Virus record (IMG/VR): IMGVR_UViG_3300022198_002179
Coordinates: 1-28,269 of that record
DNA: 28,269 nt
Source: a virus
Direction: 5' to 3' (one strand)
Shown: positions 1-7,563 of the stretch, piece after piece
Position numbering within the stretch: the stretch's first letter is position 1
Layout of the letters: each line of letters starts with the position of its first letter
Translations under genes and position numbers: made by a program
The notes under the pieces: generated by a model
Told to the model about the DNA's origin: nothing
The model's input: the letters and a program-made list of their open reading frames with translations, nothing else
Databases searched by the model: none

Positions 1-999
1 CAGCGTCGAAAGCCAACTTTCGCCCTCACTTGTCCAGTCGGTTGCGTAAGGTATCAGGCTTGCCGGGATAGTCGTGTGATTATTCAGGAGGTCATATACC
101 ATTTCCCAATACAGAATATCGTCGTAATGCCCGACGCGCTGCATACCGTCATCTGCGCTATGCTCGTCCGCTGTCGTACCCAGAGCGCCACGAACAACGC
201 CGCTGAGTGACCAGACACCCGCGCTGCCTGTGTAGCCTGTGTAGCTAATCACCTCACCGCTCAGACGGCCATAGAATAGCCCGTCATTGCCGAAGCTATC
301 CGACACGTCGTCCTCGGTTCCGGTAACCGTGATGCTGGTCGTGCTGGCGTTAATATCGGACTGCAAGCGCAGGTCGGTTGCGCGGGGGAACTGCGCTTTC
401 TTGCGCTCCGCCCTGCCAAGGGGATCTAGCCCCGTGATAGTCCACGCCCCGCCCGAAGGCGGGTTGATGTTCGTCACGTCATAGCGGCGCACTGTCATCG
501 CCGCCAGGCTATCGCCCTCCTTGCCCGTGTAGAGATACATCTCCAACTGCGGCACAGCCTCGCCAAGCCATGCCAAGAGCAAACGCCCGATGCTTCCCTG
601 TACGGTGCGCTCGGATGCGTAGAAGTCGCCGAATTGATTGCGGAACTCGAAGTCATCTAGTGTGACGGAAACGGTCCCGCGCAAGCCGAACGGGCTTTCA
701 CCCTCACGCACCGCTCCCAGGTTAAGCCGGGTCGGCTCGGTCCTTACTGTGCGCAGGATAGGGATTGCTGGCCCATACCATTCATCGGATGTTGGCAATC
801 CAGCCGTGAGCGGTGCCGGGTCGCCCGGTCGCGTGAAATACCAGCGCAACTCGCCGTCGAGGTTGAAAACGTCCTTTGCGCCGCAGGTGTTGTACGTCTG
901 GAAGCATTTGGGTGTTCCGGTCGCCGTGCATGTCCCAACGCCAAAGCGCAGGTCGCAACGCTTCTGCCGCAACTCTAGGACTTGAACGGTCTTAGTCAT
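1..999 (-). CDS. Tail tip/hub-type protein, C-terminus beyond the window
   Basis: The 333 visible codons start at an ATG overlapping the stop of the upstream gene (ATGA). The protein begins MTKTVQVLELRQ and has four cysteines in its first 40 residues (C15, C24, C32, C39), which could bind metal or form disulfides. The rest is rich in beta strand, with phrases such as RTEPTRLNLG and GTVSVTLDDFEFR. I recall this pattern from tail proteins encoded after the tape measure gene in alphaproteobacterial siphophages. The position, third after the tape measure in transcription order, suggests a tail tip or hub component. No catalytic motif is visible. The stop codon lies beyond the left edge, so full length is unknown. 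The tail role is inferred mainly from gene order. Confidence 0.75.
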   Translation of the reverse strand, partial: MTKTVQVLELRQKRCDLRFGVGTCTATGTPKCFQTYNTCGAKDVFNLDGELRWYFTRPGDPAPLTAGLPTSDEWYGPAIPILRTVRTEPTRLNLGAVREGESPFGLRGTVSVTLDDFEFRNQFGDFYASERTVQGSIGRLLLAWLGEAVPQLEMYLYTGKEGDSLAAMTVRRYDVTNINPPSGGAWTITGLDPLGRAERKKAQFPRATDLRLQSDINASTTSITVTGTEDDVSDSFGNDGLFYGRLSGEVISYTGYTGSAGVWSLSGVVRGALGTTADEHSADDGMQRVGHYDDILYWEMVYDLLNNHTTIPASLIPYATDWTSEGESWLSTL

Positions 1000-1793
1000 G
1001 GCGCTGCATATCCCATGCACTGGAACGTAACTGCGCCCGAATTGTTCAGATTGGCCCGCTCACGGTTAAACCGTGGCCGCTCCATCGCTCGCGCGTAGGC
1101 AACATCATCTGGATATGAAGACGGCTTGGCGGCAATGAAGAACGGCCCAGTGTTGTCAACGTGGTTGATAAAGCCCTTCCACGTCACAGCACCCGCCGCC
1201 GCTCGGAACGTTTCAGGCAAGTTCTGCACGGTCAGGTCAAAACGCAGGTCTGCGCCTTCAACAGCGCGGCCCAGAACGTCACCCCTGATGCTTTGCTGGT
1301 GACGATACCGAACTTGCTTGCTTTCGCTGATAGGCAAGCCAGTGAACACCGATAGCTGCGGCATTTCCAGAACCTCGCCCGCCTGCGCAACAGCAATCTG
1401 CGGTGCTGCCGAACCGCCGGAGATAGTGAAGGCAACGGTCGTCACCGTGGTTGAGCCGAACAGGAACACGATCGCCCCATCATCGTCAGGACTGATGCTG
1501 CCGACCGTAACACCACCCGCTGCGCAGGATACCGTAGCGCCTGTGCTGCCCAGATTGTGCGCTGCAATCGCCGCGTAACTGGTCGCTGCGCTTGAGAACG
1601 TCAGCGTGACCGTCTGAGACGTGCCGCCGCCTTCCCATACGCTCCACGTCTCGCCGTCAACAAGCCATGCCACGTTTGCCCCTGTGGCCGTGCTGGTGGC
1701 CGTAGGCGTTGCCGTGTGGGTGTCGAAGCAAATGCGCGGCTGGTCGATAGGCTCTGCAATGCCAGTGAAGCCGGATTGAATGACAACGCTCAT
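996..1793 (-). CDS. Distal tail protein, hypothetical (265 aa)
   Basis: This gene lies directly after the tape measure gene and overlaps it by ATGA; its own stop overlaps the next start. The first half (about residues 20-140) is rich in Ser, Thr, Gly and Ala with alternating hydrophobic residues, as in a beta-sandwich or carbohydrate-binding-like domain. The second half has a charged stretch around KQVRYRHQQSIRGD and ends in FQCMGYAAP. There is no signal peptide or membrane segment. In siphophages the genes after the tape measure encode the distal tail protein and tip components, and this is the most likely role. It could instead be a minor tail or adhesion protein. I do not recognise a named family. 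Confidence 0.8.
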   Translation of the reverse strand: MSVVIQSGFTGIAEPIDQPRICFDTHTATPTATSTATGANVAWLVDGETWSVWEGGGTSQTVTLTFSSAATSYAAIAAHNLGSTGATVSCAAGGVTVGSISPDDDGAIVFLFGSTTVTTVAFTISGGSAAPQIAVAQAGEVLEMPQLSVFTGLPISESKQVRYRHQQSIRGDVLGRAVEGADLRFDLTVQNLPETFRAAAGAVTWKGFINHVDNTGPFFIAAKPSSYPDDVAYARAMERPRFNRERANLNNSGAVTFQCMGYAAP

Positions 1794-3820
1794 TGGAACA
1801 CCAGCCTTCCGCCTCGGTCTAGCTGCGATTGAATTTGTTCAAGTAACCCTTCAACCGACGCGCGGCTGAAGGTGTCGCCTTGTAGATTGATGGCGACTGT
1901 TTGGGTTGCCATAGCAGGAGCAGTCGAAGATGCGCCAGCCGAAGCCGATGGAACAGATGCCGATGATGCTCCGCCAGACGTTGACGCGCTTCGGATGGCA
2001 TTAACTGCGCCCATAGCCGCCGCAAATACCTGCCCTGCCGCAGCAAGGCGAACATACCAAGGCTGCGGCTTTGGGTCGTTCAAGACTTTGTTGTATGCGC
2101 CAAATGCGTCAATCAACGCTTGCGCTGCTACAAAGGTTTTCTGTGCTGCCAACAGCTTTTTATTGTTGCTGCCCGTAAGCTGTATGAGGTTAGAAAAGTA
2201 ATCGCCCCAAGCGCCTAGCTTGTCCGATAACCCACCCTGAGCAAGCGCCTTAACGCGCTCAAAGTGTTCTTTGACACGTTCCTCTTGTGCGGTCAGTTCT
2301 TCATCTAGCTTTTCGGATGCGCTCTTACCCTTGCCCCCATCGCCCTCATCAGTCCCGACGCCCAACAGGTCAGGCAGGGTGATGCGCTCATCCTTAATGG
2401 ACGCGAGTAGGTCTCGGATTTTCTGGACGCTCTCAAGCGGCGCATCTAGTCCTGCGAACAGGCCAGCCGCTTGCTCACGCATCCCTCCTGCCTGATTAAG
2501 TGACGTCTGGCCTGCTTGTGACGTGCTTGCCGCCCCCCGCAGGAAAGCGTCGGATGCCGACATAAGCCCGTCCGCAAGCCCCTCCATGCCGGGTATGTTG
2601 GCAACGCCCTCCGACATGGATAGGAAGAAGTCGGACGCCTTCATTGCCATGCGCGAAATGGCACCAAGGAAAGAGCCTTCCATCTCCAAGAATGTCGCCT
2701 TGATGGACATAACCATTGCCGCCGCGCCATCCTTGATGCGGCCCCATACCTCAACAGCAACGTCACCCAAAAGGCCCATTGCTTCGCCAAATCCTCCAGC
2801 CGCCCCGACAAGCCTAGTAAACTGATATACCAATTCCCCAGCACCAACGATTAGCGCCAAAATGCCAGTCCTAATCATGGCGGTGCGCAGAAGCGCCAAG
2901 GAACCCGCAAGCGTGATCGTTGCCAGCCTTGCCGCGACAAATGCCGCGACCCAGCCCCGCGCCATAAACGCCGCATAAGCAACAGATGCCGCCATTGCCG
3001 TGCCGATGTACGTGACCAATCGGCCCATGTTTTCGGTCAGGACGCGCAACGCCTCGGATGCTGTCAGGTATATTGCCGAAAGCGCCTTGGTCAGCCCCAA
3101 GTTTTCATCAATGGAAAGGAAAAACTCCTGAAGCCTTTGGCCTAAAGTATCTAGCGCCCCAGCATATCCCTGCGCCGCCGCAACCGCAGCGCCTCCATAT
3201 TGCGCCTCTAGTTCATCTAGAATGAACGATTGTGCTTTGAGTAGCTGGCCGCTTTCAACCAACTTCTTGACCATTTCCTTTTGCTGGTCGGTAAATACTG
3301 TCCCGCTGCGGGCAAGCGCACTCAATCCAGTAACAGGGTCTTCCAGCGCCCGCCCCAACTGAATGGCAGAACTGCTCATGTTCTGACCCAGAACAGCCGA
3401 AAGGTCAGCCGCTACGCGAATTGTCCGGTCGAATACATCGCCAGTGACTTTGCGGAATGTCAGCAATCGCTGCTGCGCCTCAAGCACGCCCTCAGTGCTT
3501 TCCAGCGTATTCATTGCAAGTTCTCTGGCGAAGCTGCGAAGGTCGTCAGCGGTGCGCCCTGCTACGCCTCCGGTCGCCTTGATGACAGCGCCAATCCGAA
3601 ACATCGTTGTTTCAAACTTTTGGCTTTCAGCAACCGCCCTTGAGAAAACAGCCGAAACGGTGGCAATGCTGGCAAGACCGACAGCAAACGCCTTGACCGC
3701 CGAAACTGCTCTTGTTGACGCCTTTTCGACCTGTCTGATGTCACCTGATACTTTTTTCAGACCATCTTCGGCCTGTTTAGTATCTGCCGTGACCTGAACC
3801 TGTAGCTTTGGAAGCGCCAT
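1790..3820 (-). CDS. Tail tape measure protein
   Basis: At 676 aa this is the longest protein in the tail block, and it follows the tail assembly chaperone pair, the standard place for a tape measure gene. The N-terminus resembles lambda-type tape measure proteins: a short beta segment (LPKLQVQVTADTK) followed by helix. Residues about 270-332 form a run of hydrophobic segments, probably the part released into the host membrane during DNA entry. The centre is Ala-rich and helical, and the C-terminus returns to beta (QTVAINLQGD). At about 0.15 nm per residue the tail would be near 100 nm, which is an estimate. The ATG lies one base beyond the stop of the T frame. It sets tail length and guides tube polymerisation with the chaperones. 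Confidence 0.93.
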   Translation of the reverse strand: MALPKLQVQVTADTKQAEDGLKKVSGDIRQVEKASTRAVSAVKAFAVGLASIATVSAVFSRAVAESQKFETTMFRIGAVIKATGGVAGRTADDLRSFARELAMNTLESTEGVLEAQQRLLTFRKVTGDVFDRTIRVAADLSAVLGQNMSSSAIQLGRALEDPVTGLSALARSGTVFTDQQKEMVKKLVESGQLLKAQSFILDELEAQYGGAAVAAAQGYAGALDTLGQRLQEFFLSIDENLGLTKALSAIYLTASEALRVLTENMGRLVTYIGTAMAASVAYAAFMARGWVAAFVAARLATITLAGSLALLRTAMIRTGILALIVGAGELVYQFTRLVGAAGGFGEAMGLLGDVAVEVWGRIKDGAAAMVMSIKATFLEMEGSFLGAISRMAMKASDFFLSMSEGVANIPGMEGLADGLMSASDAFLRGAASTSQAGQTSLNQAGGMREQAAGLFAGLDAPLESVQKIRDLLASIKDERITLPDLLGVGTDEGDGGKGKSASEKLDEELTAQEERVKEHFERVKALAQGGLSDKLGAWGDYFSNLIQLTGSNNKKLLAAQKTFVAAQALIDAFGAYNKVLNDPKPQPWYVRLAAAGQVFAAAMGAVNAIRSASTSGGASSASVPSASAGASSTAPAMATQTVAINLQGDTFSRASVEGLLEQIQSQLDRGGRLVFQ

Positions 3821-3821
3821 A

Positions 3822-4109
3822 TCAGTCCTCTAACAACAGCTTGAGGCGTTCAACCTCGGCGTCTGACAAATGGCCTTTGACGGGCTTCTGGCCTTCGTTT
3901 TGCTTCTGGTGAAACTGCGCTTCCGCGAACCATTCAACCATCGTCATTTCCCAAAACTCGCTCGGCTGTATGCCCCAACTTCTGGCCGTGACATACATCC
4001 CGGTCCAGTCTATTTGCGTTGGGACTTTTTCTTGCCCCCGGTTTGTGCTGCCGGGGCTGGTAGGTTTTTTTCCGGCTTGCCCGGCGGCGTGATGCAATCG
4101 CCAATGCAC
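3822..4109 (-). CDS. Tail assembly chaperone, T-frame (expressed as G-T fusion)
   Basis: This frame is -1 relative to the upstream chaperone ORF. The first in-frame ATG (4109) lies inside the upstream gene and has no convincing ribosome site. The meaningful part starts around 4064, where a slippery heptamer lets ribosomes enter this frame, giving a fusion of about 190 aa. The distinctive segment is WGIQPSEFWEMTMVEWF, close to the short phage tail assembly chaperones of gene transfer agents and alphaproteobacterial phages (pattern L-x-P-x-x-F-W-x-M-T). It ends in a charged helix one base before the tape measure ATG. By analogy with lambda gpGT, the fusion would bind the tape measure and recruit tube subunits. 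Independent start at an internal ATG (the M of MYVTARSW) is a less likely alternative. Confidence 0.75.
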   Translation of the reverse strand: MHWRLHHAAGQAGKKPTSPGSTNRGQEKVPTQIDWTGMYVTARSWGIQPSEFWEMTMVEWFAEAQFHQKQNEGQKPVKGHLSDAEVERLKLLLED

Positions 4110-4393
4110 TGCACAAGCGGCCCGATGCCGTTCCCGCCGTTGTTTGTCAGGTCGTCATAGAGCGATGCTAGAACATCATCTTCGTCAACATCGCCGCCAC
4201 CCTCCTGCACCATCTCGGAGATGATATAGGCAAGCGCAGGAAGCGGCACGTTCTTGCCGTCCATTGTCCCGACAACACCCAACAGGGTTTGAGGCGCTAG
4301 GCCAGCGTCAATGCGGCGCAGGAATTTGTTGGACGGGGTGAACCAGTATTCTTTCCCGTCCAACTCAATTCGGACTTCACGAAAAACGCTCAT
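4010..4393 (-). CDS. Tail assembly chaperone, G-frame (127 aa)
   Basis: The ATG at 4393 overlaps the tail tube stop by one base (TGATG). The open frame runs further upstream, but that part is antiparallel-looking noise inside the tube gene. The protein MSVFREVRIELDGKEYWFTP is an acidic, mostly helical protein with a Lys-rich end (GGKKKSQRK). Size and position between tube and tape measure match the lambda gpG class, which coats the tape measure protein before tube assembly and is absent from the mature tail. Near its end lie the codons GAA AAA AAC, which contain an A AAA AAC slippery site leading into the T frame. Assignment rests on synteny and the frameshift layout more than on sequence similarity. 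Confidence 0.83.
   Translation of the reverse strand: MSVFREVRIELDGKEYWFTPSNKFLRRIDAGLAPQTLLGVVGTMDGKNVPLPALAYIISEMVQEGGGDVDEDDVLASLYDDLTNNGGNGIGPLVQCIGDCITPPGKPEKNLPAPAAQTGGKKKSQRK
4064..4070 (-). other. Programmed -1 ribosomal frameshift site (A AAA AAC)
   Basis: Read on the minus strand in the chaperone frame, the codons GAA AAA AAC hold a perfect X-XXY-YYZ heptamer, A AAA AAC, at residues 108-110. After a -1 slip the new frame reads on into the T segment for about 80 codons. G-GT frameshifting is a conserved feature of long-tailed phages. Twelve codons later AAG AAA AAG offers a weaker alternative site, also leading to -1. No obvious downstream stem-loop was identified by eye. Confidence 0.72.
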
Positions 4394-4794
4394 CAGGAAG
4401 CCGTAATCGCGCCGCTGCTTTCCAGAGAAAGCGTAAACGTGATTGTGTCGGCCTGTTCGCCTGTCGCCTCGAACGAGGTGATGAAGAACGAACCTGTATA
4501 CGTTGCAAAAGAGCCAAAAGACACTCGGAACGCATGAAGGGCTATTCCGCTGGACGCCGCTGCCGCAAGTGCGGAAAACGTCGATTCTGTCGCAACGCCT
4601 GTGCATGAAAGGCTCATGCTCTTTACCGCGATGTCATCCAGATATGTACGAACGCCCGCATCATCCTTATCGGTGATGTCGATTGCTTCGTTGTTGAATG
4701 TGAGGCTGTCGGTGCGAGCGCCTGCCACAACGGCATATGTCGAACCATTTGACGCATATTCAACCCGGAGGTCGCGTCCACTTTCTGCTGCCAT
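4393..4794 (-). CDS. Major tail tube protein
   Basis: This 133-residue beta-rich protein starts MAAESGRDLRVEYASNG and contains TDSLTFNNEAIDITDKDDAG, the signature of TP901-1/phi13-type tail tube subunits: an early strand, then a T-x-x-x-x-x-x-x-I-D-x-T-D region. The C-terminal half, with ITFTLSLESSG, completes the tube fold. It polymerises into hexameric rings forming the tail shaft. The ATG at 4794 has an AAGGG Shine-Dalgarno 8 bases upstream and lies about 23 bases from the predicted start of a dedicated promoter (4824-4852). The extra promoter fits the high copy number needed for this protein. It is preceded by the terminator protein gene and followed by the chaperones, the canonical order. 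Confidence 0.9.
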   Translation of the reverse strand: MAAESGRDLRVEYASNGSTYAVVAGARTDSLTFNNEAIDITDKDDAGVRTYLDDIAVKSMSLSCTGVATESTFSALAAAASSGIALHAFRVSFGSFATYTGSFFITSFEATGEQADTITFTLSLESSGAITAS

Positions 4795-4823
4795 TTTAAT
4801 TGCCCTTTCATTGGCTTTGCAAA

Positions 4824-4852
4824 GTTATACCACAGACCCGCAAACCTGCAAA
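4824..4852 (-). promoter_or_regulatory. Late-type promoter for tail tube operon
   Basis: On the minus strand TTTGCA (4847-4852) is followed by 17 bases and TATAAC (4824-4829), a good sigma70-type layout. It lies just after the stop of the terminator protein gene and directly before the tail tube gene. A near-copy lies upstream of the capsid operon at 9997-10025. GCAAA hexamers at 8-base spacing (4840-4853) overlap the -35, and another (4819-4824) overlaps the -10/start region, so both parts could be occluded or activated by one protein. Confidence 0.66.
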
Positions 4853-4853
4853 G
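4840..4853. repeat. Direct-repeat operator candidate A
   Basis: The plus strand reads GCAAACCTGCAAAG: two GCAAA-type hexamers 8 bases apart, overlapping the -35 of the tail promoter. The same arrangement occurs at 10013, 20735, 20755 and 27463. Eight-base direct repeats suit a protein that binds as adjacent dimers, such as a ribbon-helix-helix regulator; the link is inferred. Confidence 0.5.
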
Positions 4854-5285
4854 TCATGTGCCGCTGTCGTATTGAATGCGGAAAGTTAGCGGCCTGTATC
4901 GCGTAAAGCCGTCTGGGTCCGGTATGTTGCCGGGACTGCTGTCGAACAGGCAATTTACTACATTGGAACCGCTTACCACCAAGTCAAAGTCATGCAGCGC
5001 GTCATAGGTCGCCTGCGCCGCTGCGTCTGCGAGGTCAATCGCGCTCCGGCTTGCTGTAGGCCGCGCAAAGGTCGTGACCTGTATAAGCTGTTCGCCGCCA
5101 TCGCTGGTCTTGGTATCCCAAGGCGTTGCGCTCACATCCTCGATGACAGTGAACGGAAACGGCACCATGCTTTCGGGCTTGGTGTCCTGCGGCTTGTCAT
5201 AGCCAACGTATGTCGTCAGCGCCGATAGCGCTGCATCGCCTGCCAGCCGCGCTCGGATTGCCTGTGCTACGCCTGCAAAGTTCAT
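4854..5285 (-). CDS. Tail terminator / completion protein (DUF3168-like)
   Basis: The 143-residue protein starts MNFAGVAQAIRARLAGDAAL, with a conserved N-terminal helix and then a GYDKPQD turn, as in DUF3168 proteins (HK97 gp10 neighbourhood, gene transfer agent gp9). Typical later features are the segment PFTVIEDVSATPWDTKT and the closing TRYRPLTFRIQYD strand. This family caps the tail tube at the end that joins the head. It sits between the HK97 gp10-like gene, with an ATGA overlap, and the tail tube gene, as in related phages. Its stop directly abuts the -35 box of the tail tube promoter, so the promoter sits tightly between two genes. Confidence 0.87.
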   Translation of the reverse strand: MNFAGVAQAIRARLAGDAALSALTTYVGYDKPQDTKPESMVPFPFTVIEDVSATPWDTKTSDGGEQLIQVTTFARPTASRSAIDLADAAAQATYDALHDFDLVVSGSNVVNCLFDSSPGNIPDPDGFTRYRPLTFRIQYDSGT

Positions 5286-5719
5286 CGCAATTCATCCCCA
5301 AGGGCTTTCTCAAGTCGCGCCATGTATTTCGGTCGGATTTCCTCAATGGCAGGACGGAAGAACGGACGCGCGGCCATGCGAGATGTTCCGTATTCCAGAT
5401 AAGTCGCATAAGCCAATTTACTGCCAACAGTCGCGGTCAAGTCGCCAATCTTGTCAAACTCGATGCTGTTGACCAGACGGCCCGTGTCGGTCATCGGAGG
5501 CTGGCCCGGTGCGGATGCCGTGTGCGTCCGGCGCGGATTGTATTTCTCATAGGTCCGGCCTGATGCTGGCCCTCGCGCGATGCTGGTTTTGATGTTGCCT
5601 TGCAATTCCAAAGCCGTGCCGACGACCGCCCGCGAAACGGCCTGCTTGATTTCGCCAGACGCCCGCCGCAACGCAGCCTGCAACTCTGCCGAACCCTCAA
5701 GGCGAAGCGTGACGGTCAT
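5282..5719 (-). CDS. HK97 gp10-like tail/neck component
   Basis: The protein of 145 aa begins MTVTLRLEGSAELQAALRRA and contains the family hallmarks: a long N-terminal helix, the segment PPMTDTGRLVNSIEF, and the turn YATYLEYGTSRMAARPFFRPAI. The G-T-x-x-M-x-A-R-P-F-x-x-P-A motif is diagnostic of HK97-gp10-type proteins found between the head closure and terminator genes. They act in joining or maturing tail to head. Both ends overlap neighbours by ATGA, indicating translational coupling. Length is normal for the family and no residue looks missing. Confidence 0.92.
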   Translation of the reverse strand: MTVTLRLEGSAELQAALRRASGEIKQAVSRAVVGTALELQGNIKTSIARGPASGRTYEKYNPRRTHTASAPGQPPMTDTGRLVNSIEFDKIGDLTATVGSKLAYATYLEYGTSRMAARPFFRPAIEEIRPKYMARLEKALGDELR

Positions 5720-6072
5720 ACCGCGACCCCAAGCTGCGCGGTTATCTCAAGCCACTGGTCGTCAAAGTCCACATTCGCAATGAAGCGGATGTTGTATGCG
5801 CGGTTCCTGATAACCACGCGGTCTTTTTCCGTCAGGTCGGCAAAGTAGCGGCATACAATCTTGTGCGTTGATGTTGCTTCTGTGCGCTCGGATGCCCACC
5901 GCTCGCTGCCTGACATTGGCTTAACCATCGCCCGTGTCGGTGCGCCTGTGATGGTTGCCCACGTCTGCAATCGTGCGCCGTAGCTGTCTGCTGTATTGGT
6001 CACGCGCTCAAACGTCACGGCCTCCTTGAGTTGCCGTGCGTTATACTTGGATGATGTGCAGCAGTTTACCAT
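5716..6072 (-). CDS. Phage head closure / head-tail joining protein
   Basis: This 118-residue protein resembles the SPP1 gp16 type head-tail joining family. It has a strand V-T-F-E-R then T-x-D-S-Y-G, a W after about 10 residues, a central acidic/basic helix region (RWASERTEATSTHKI) and the ending strands DRVVIRNRAYNIR and WLEITAQL. It closes the connector below the portal and gates DNA exit. The ATG overlaps the connector gene's TAA by 7 bases. An unusual N-terminal stretch, MVNCCTSSKYNARQL, precedes the conserved region; a later start is possible, but no ribosome site favours one. Confidence 0.9.
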   Translation of the reverse strand: MVNCCTSSKYNARQLKEAVTFERVTNTADSYGARLQTWATITGAPTRAMVKPMSGSERWASERTEATSTHKIVCRYFADLTEKDRVVIRNRAYNIRFIANVDFDDQWLEITAQLGVAV

Positions 6073-6707
6073 GCCAATTCATCCATGCGCCTATAAGGTG
6101 CCAATAGCGCCTTCATCTGCATGTTGATGCCTTCGCACGTCCCGTCATAGAGCGATGAAACGTAAAGCCGGATGGCCTCAAGAATAGGCGCGGGGATGCT
6201 GCCGGAGCCATAGCCCGCGACATAGGTTATTTGCACCGCGTCCTGCGCCCGCAGATTGCTCGGCCACGTCTCGCCCTCGTTCAGGTAGATGCGTCCGCTG
6301 GTCAGGTCTACGCCGTAACGGGATGCGCTGTAGGTCGCGCTCACATTGTCGCGGTCATAGGTCACAACGCTGGTGACGGATTGCAGCGGAGCAAAAGGAA
6401 GATCCAGAGTATCGCCACCGCCAAGGATGTATGGACGCGATGCTGTGTGGACGCCTGGCCCAAGCGATAGCAAGCGGTCATCGCCGTAAGCCTCAGTGAA
6501 GCCGTCAGCCTTGAACACGAATGTCTCAGTCAGCAAAGCTCGCCGAAGATATTGCTTCACCGCCTCGGTTGCCGTGGCGATGTATGCTGTAATCTGGTCG
6601 TCATCTGCGGTTCCATCGACACGCAGAAAGCCCTTCATGTCCGCGAGTGAAATGGCCGGGTCGTCGGTCGATGCCGTGACGGTAACGGACTTGCGGTTGA
6701 ACCTCAT
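6066..6707 (-). CDS. Head-tail connector (gp6/phiE125 gp8-like)
   Basis: At 213 aa it shows the features of gp6-type head-tail adaptors: ISLADMKGFLRVDGTADDDQ (the helix that starts the fold, with the acidic D-x-x-D), then TATEAVKQYLRRAL, a central strand region with LPFAPLQSV, and QITYVAGYG followed by a C-terminal helix that ends near RRMDELAW. The long form with the central insert matches the phiE125 gp8 family. It forms a ring under the portal that the head closure protein binds. The start overlaps the preceding small gene's stop by ATGA. Its place between capsid block and head closure gene fits. Confidence 0.9.
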   Translation of the reverse strand: MRFNRKSVTVTASTDDPAISLADMKGFLRVDGTADDDQITAYIATATEAVKQYLRRALLTETFVFKADGFTEAYGDDRLLSLGPGVHTASRPYILGGGDTLDLPFAPLQSVTSVVTYDRDNVSATYSASRYGVDLTSGRIYLNEGETWPSNLRAQDAVQITYVAGYGSGSIPAPILEAIRLYVSSLYDGTCEGINMQMKALLAPYRRMDELAW

Positions 6708-6940
6708 TTCAACAGGCCCTTTTGAACACCAGTTCCGACCAGCTTAGGCTTTTTCGGCTTGCGCGTCTTATTCTCAGGCGCGCCGTCGTGCGCCTTCGTC
6801 ACAATTTCACAGGCGCCTTGGTCGATGAGCAATGCCAGCGTGCTATCGTCAACGTCCCGCTCCATGCCGGGATGCCACGTCTGCACGGTGATGCCGTCCA
6901 GCGCGATGCGGAATGTGCGGAGGATTTTGATGCGCGTCAT
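6704..6940 (-). CDS. Small head-region protein, hypothetical (78 aa)
   Basis: A 78-residue protein with a beta-rich first half (KILRTFRIALDGITVQTWHPG, then an acidic DVDDSTLALLIDQGACEIV) and a basic tail (KTRKPKKPK). The N-terminal half resembles the short proteins found near the capsid genes of many phages and of Mu-like elements (the segment L-x-x-G-A-C-E). Function is unknown to me. It overlaps both neighbours by ATGA, so it is certainly translated with the capsid-connector block. The basic C-terminus could contact DNA or capsid; that is speculation. Confidence 0.8.
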   Translation of the reverse strand: MTRIKILRTFRIALDGITVQTWHPGMERDVDDSTLALLIDQGACEIVTKAHDGAPENKTRKPKKPKLVGTGVQKGLLK

Positions 6941-7512
6941 GGGCTGTGCGTCCTTTGCAGCATGATAGCTTTGTCCCAGATACTAACATTTTCCGAGCAG
7001 CTGATAAAGAACCGCGCTCCATACTGAGCAAACGGTGCGGTCACGAACAGCGTCCCGTTGAAAAACAGAAAGTCCGTGATGCCGCTGCCCTTGGTCAAAG
7101 CCCGACGGTCACGCGCGATGATAGTGCTGTAATCCGAGCCAATGCCCACGTCTATCTCGGCAAAGGTCGCCGTGCTGGTGGCCTTGCTGATGCGGAATGT
7201 GAGGTTGATGTTGTACGCCTCGCCAATGGCGAACGGCTGGATTGTGCTGCCGCCGAATATGTCCAGAGAAATGCCGCGCCGATAGTCGGTTGTGCTGTCG
7301 TCCGCCAATCCGTCAATCGTCATGTGCGTGAGCGTGTCGGCTGTAATGGATTGCTTATTGTCAACGGTGTGGGTGCTGTCGTGCAGGTAAATCCATCCGC
7401 CGTTATATGGCGCTCTGCGCTCCATGTTGTCGTCAGTGCGAATGAGGATGTCAGCCGCGCGTTTGTTGTCCTCGGTGGCGTCCACCAATTCAGACCAGTT
7501 GATGTTCGTCAT
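6937..7512 (-). CDS. Hypothetical virion-associated protein (191 aa)
   Basis: The gene starts after an AGGGG ribosome site and lies between the capsid-decoration region and the connector genes. Residues 1-60 are polar with a W-I-Y-L-H-D turn. The rest (about 70-190) is beta-rich with regular short strands, for example YNINLTFRISKA and FLFFNGTLFVTAPF, compatible with a jelly-roll fold as in head fibre, decoration or accessory capsid proteins. It has no membrane segment. There is an intercistronic UUCG hairpin upstream (7536-7553). I do not recognise the family; a structural role follows from location and fold impression only. Confidence 0.78.
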   Translation of the reverse strand: MTNINWSELVDATEDNKRAADILIRTDDNMERRAPYNGGWIYLHDSTHTVDNKQSITADTLTHMTIDGLADDSTTDYRRGISLDIFGGSTIQPFAIGEAYNINLTFRISKATSTATFAEIDVGIGSDYSTIIARDRRALTKGSGITDFLFFNGTLFVTAPFAQYGARFFISCSENVSIWDKAIMLQRTHSP

Positions 7513-7535
7513 TGGATGCCCCTGCGCTTAGTGAC

Positions 7536-7553
7536 GGGCGACCGAAGCCGCCC
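7536..7553 (-). other. Intercistronic UUCG-loop hairpin
   Basis: On the minus strand GGGCGGC-TTCG-GTCGCCC forms a 7-base-pair stem with one G-T pair and a UUCG tetraloop, in the 51-base gap between two capsid-region genes. No T run follows, so it is not a classical terminator. It may protect or punctuate the mRNA 3' of the highly expressed capsid and decoration cistrons. Confidence 0.55.
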
Positions 7554-7563
7554 GCTTCTAAAC

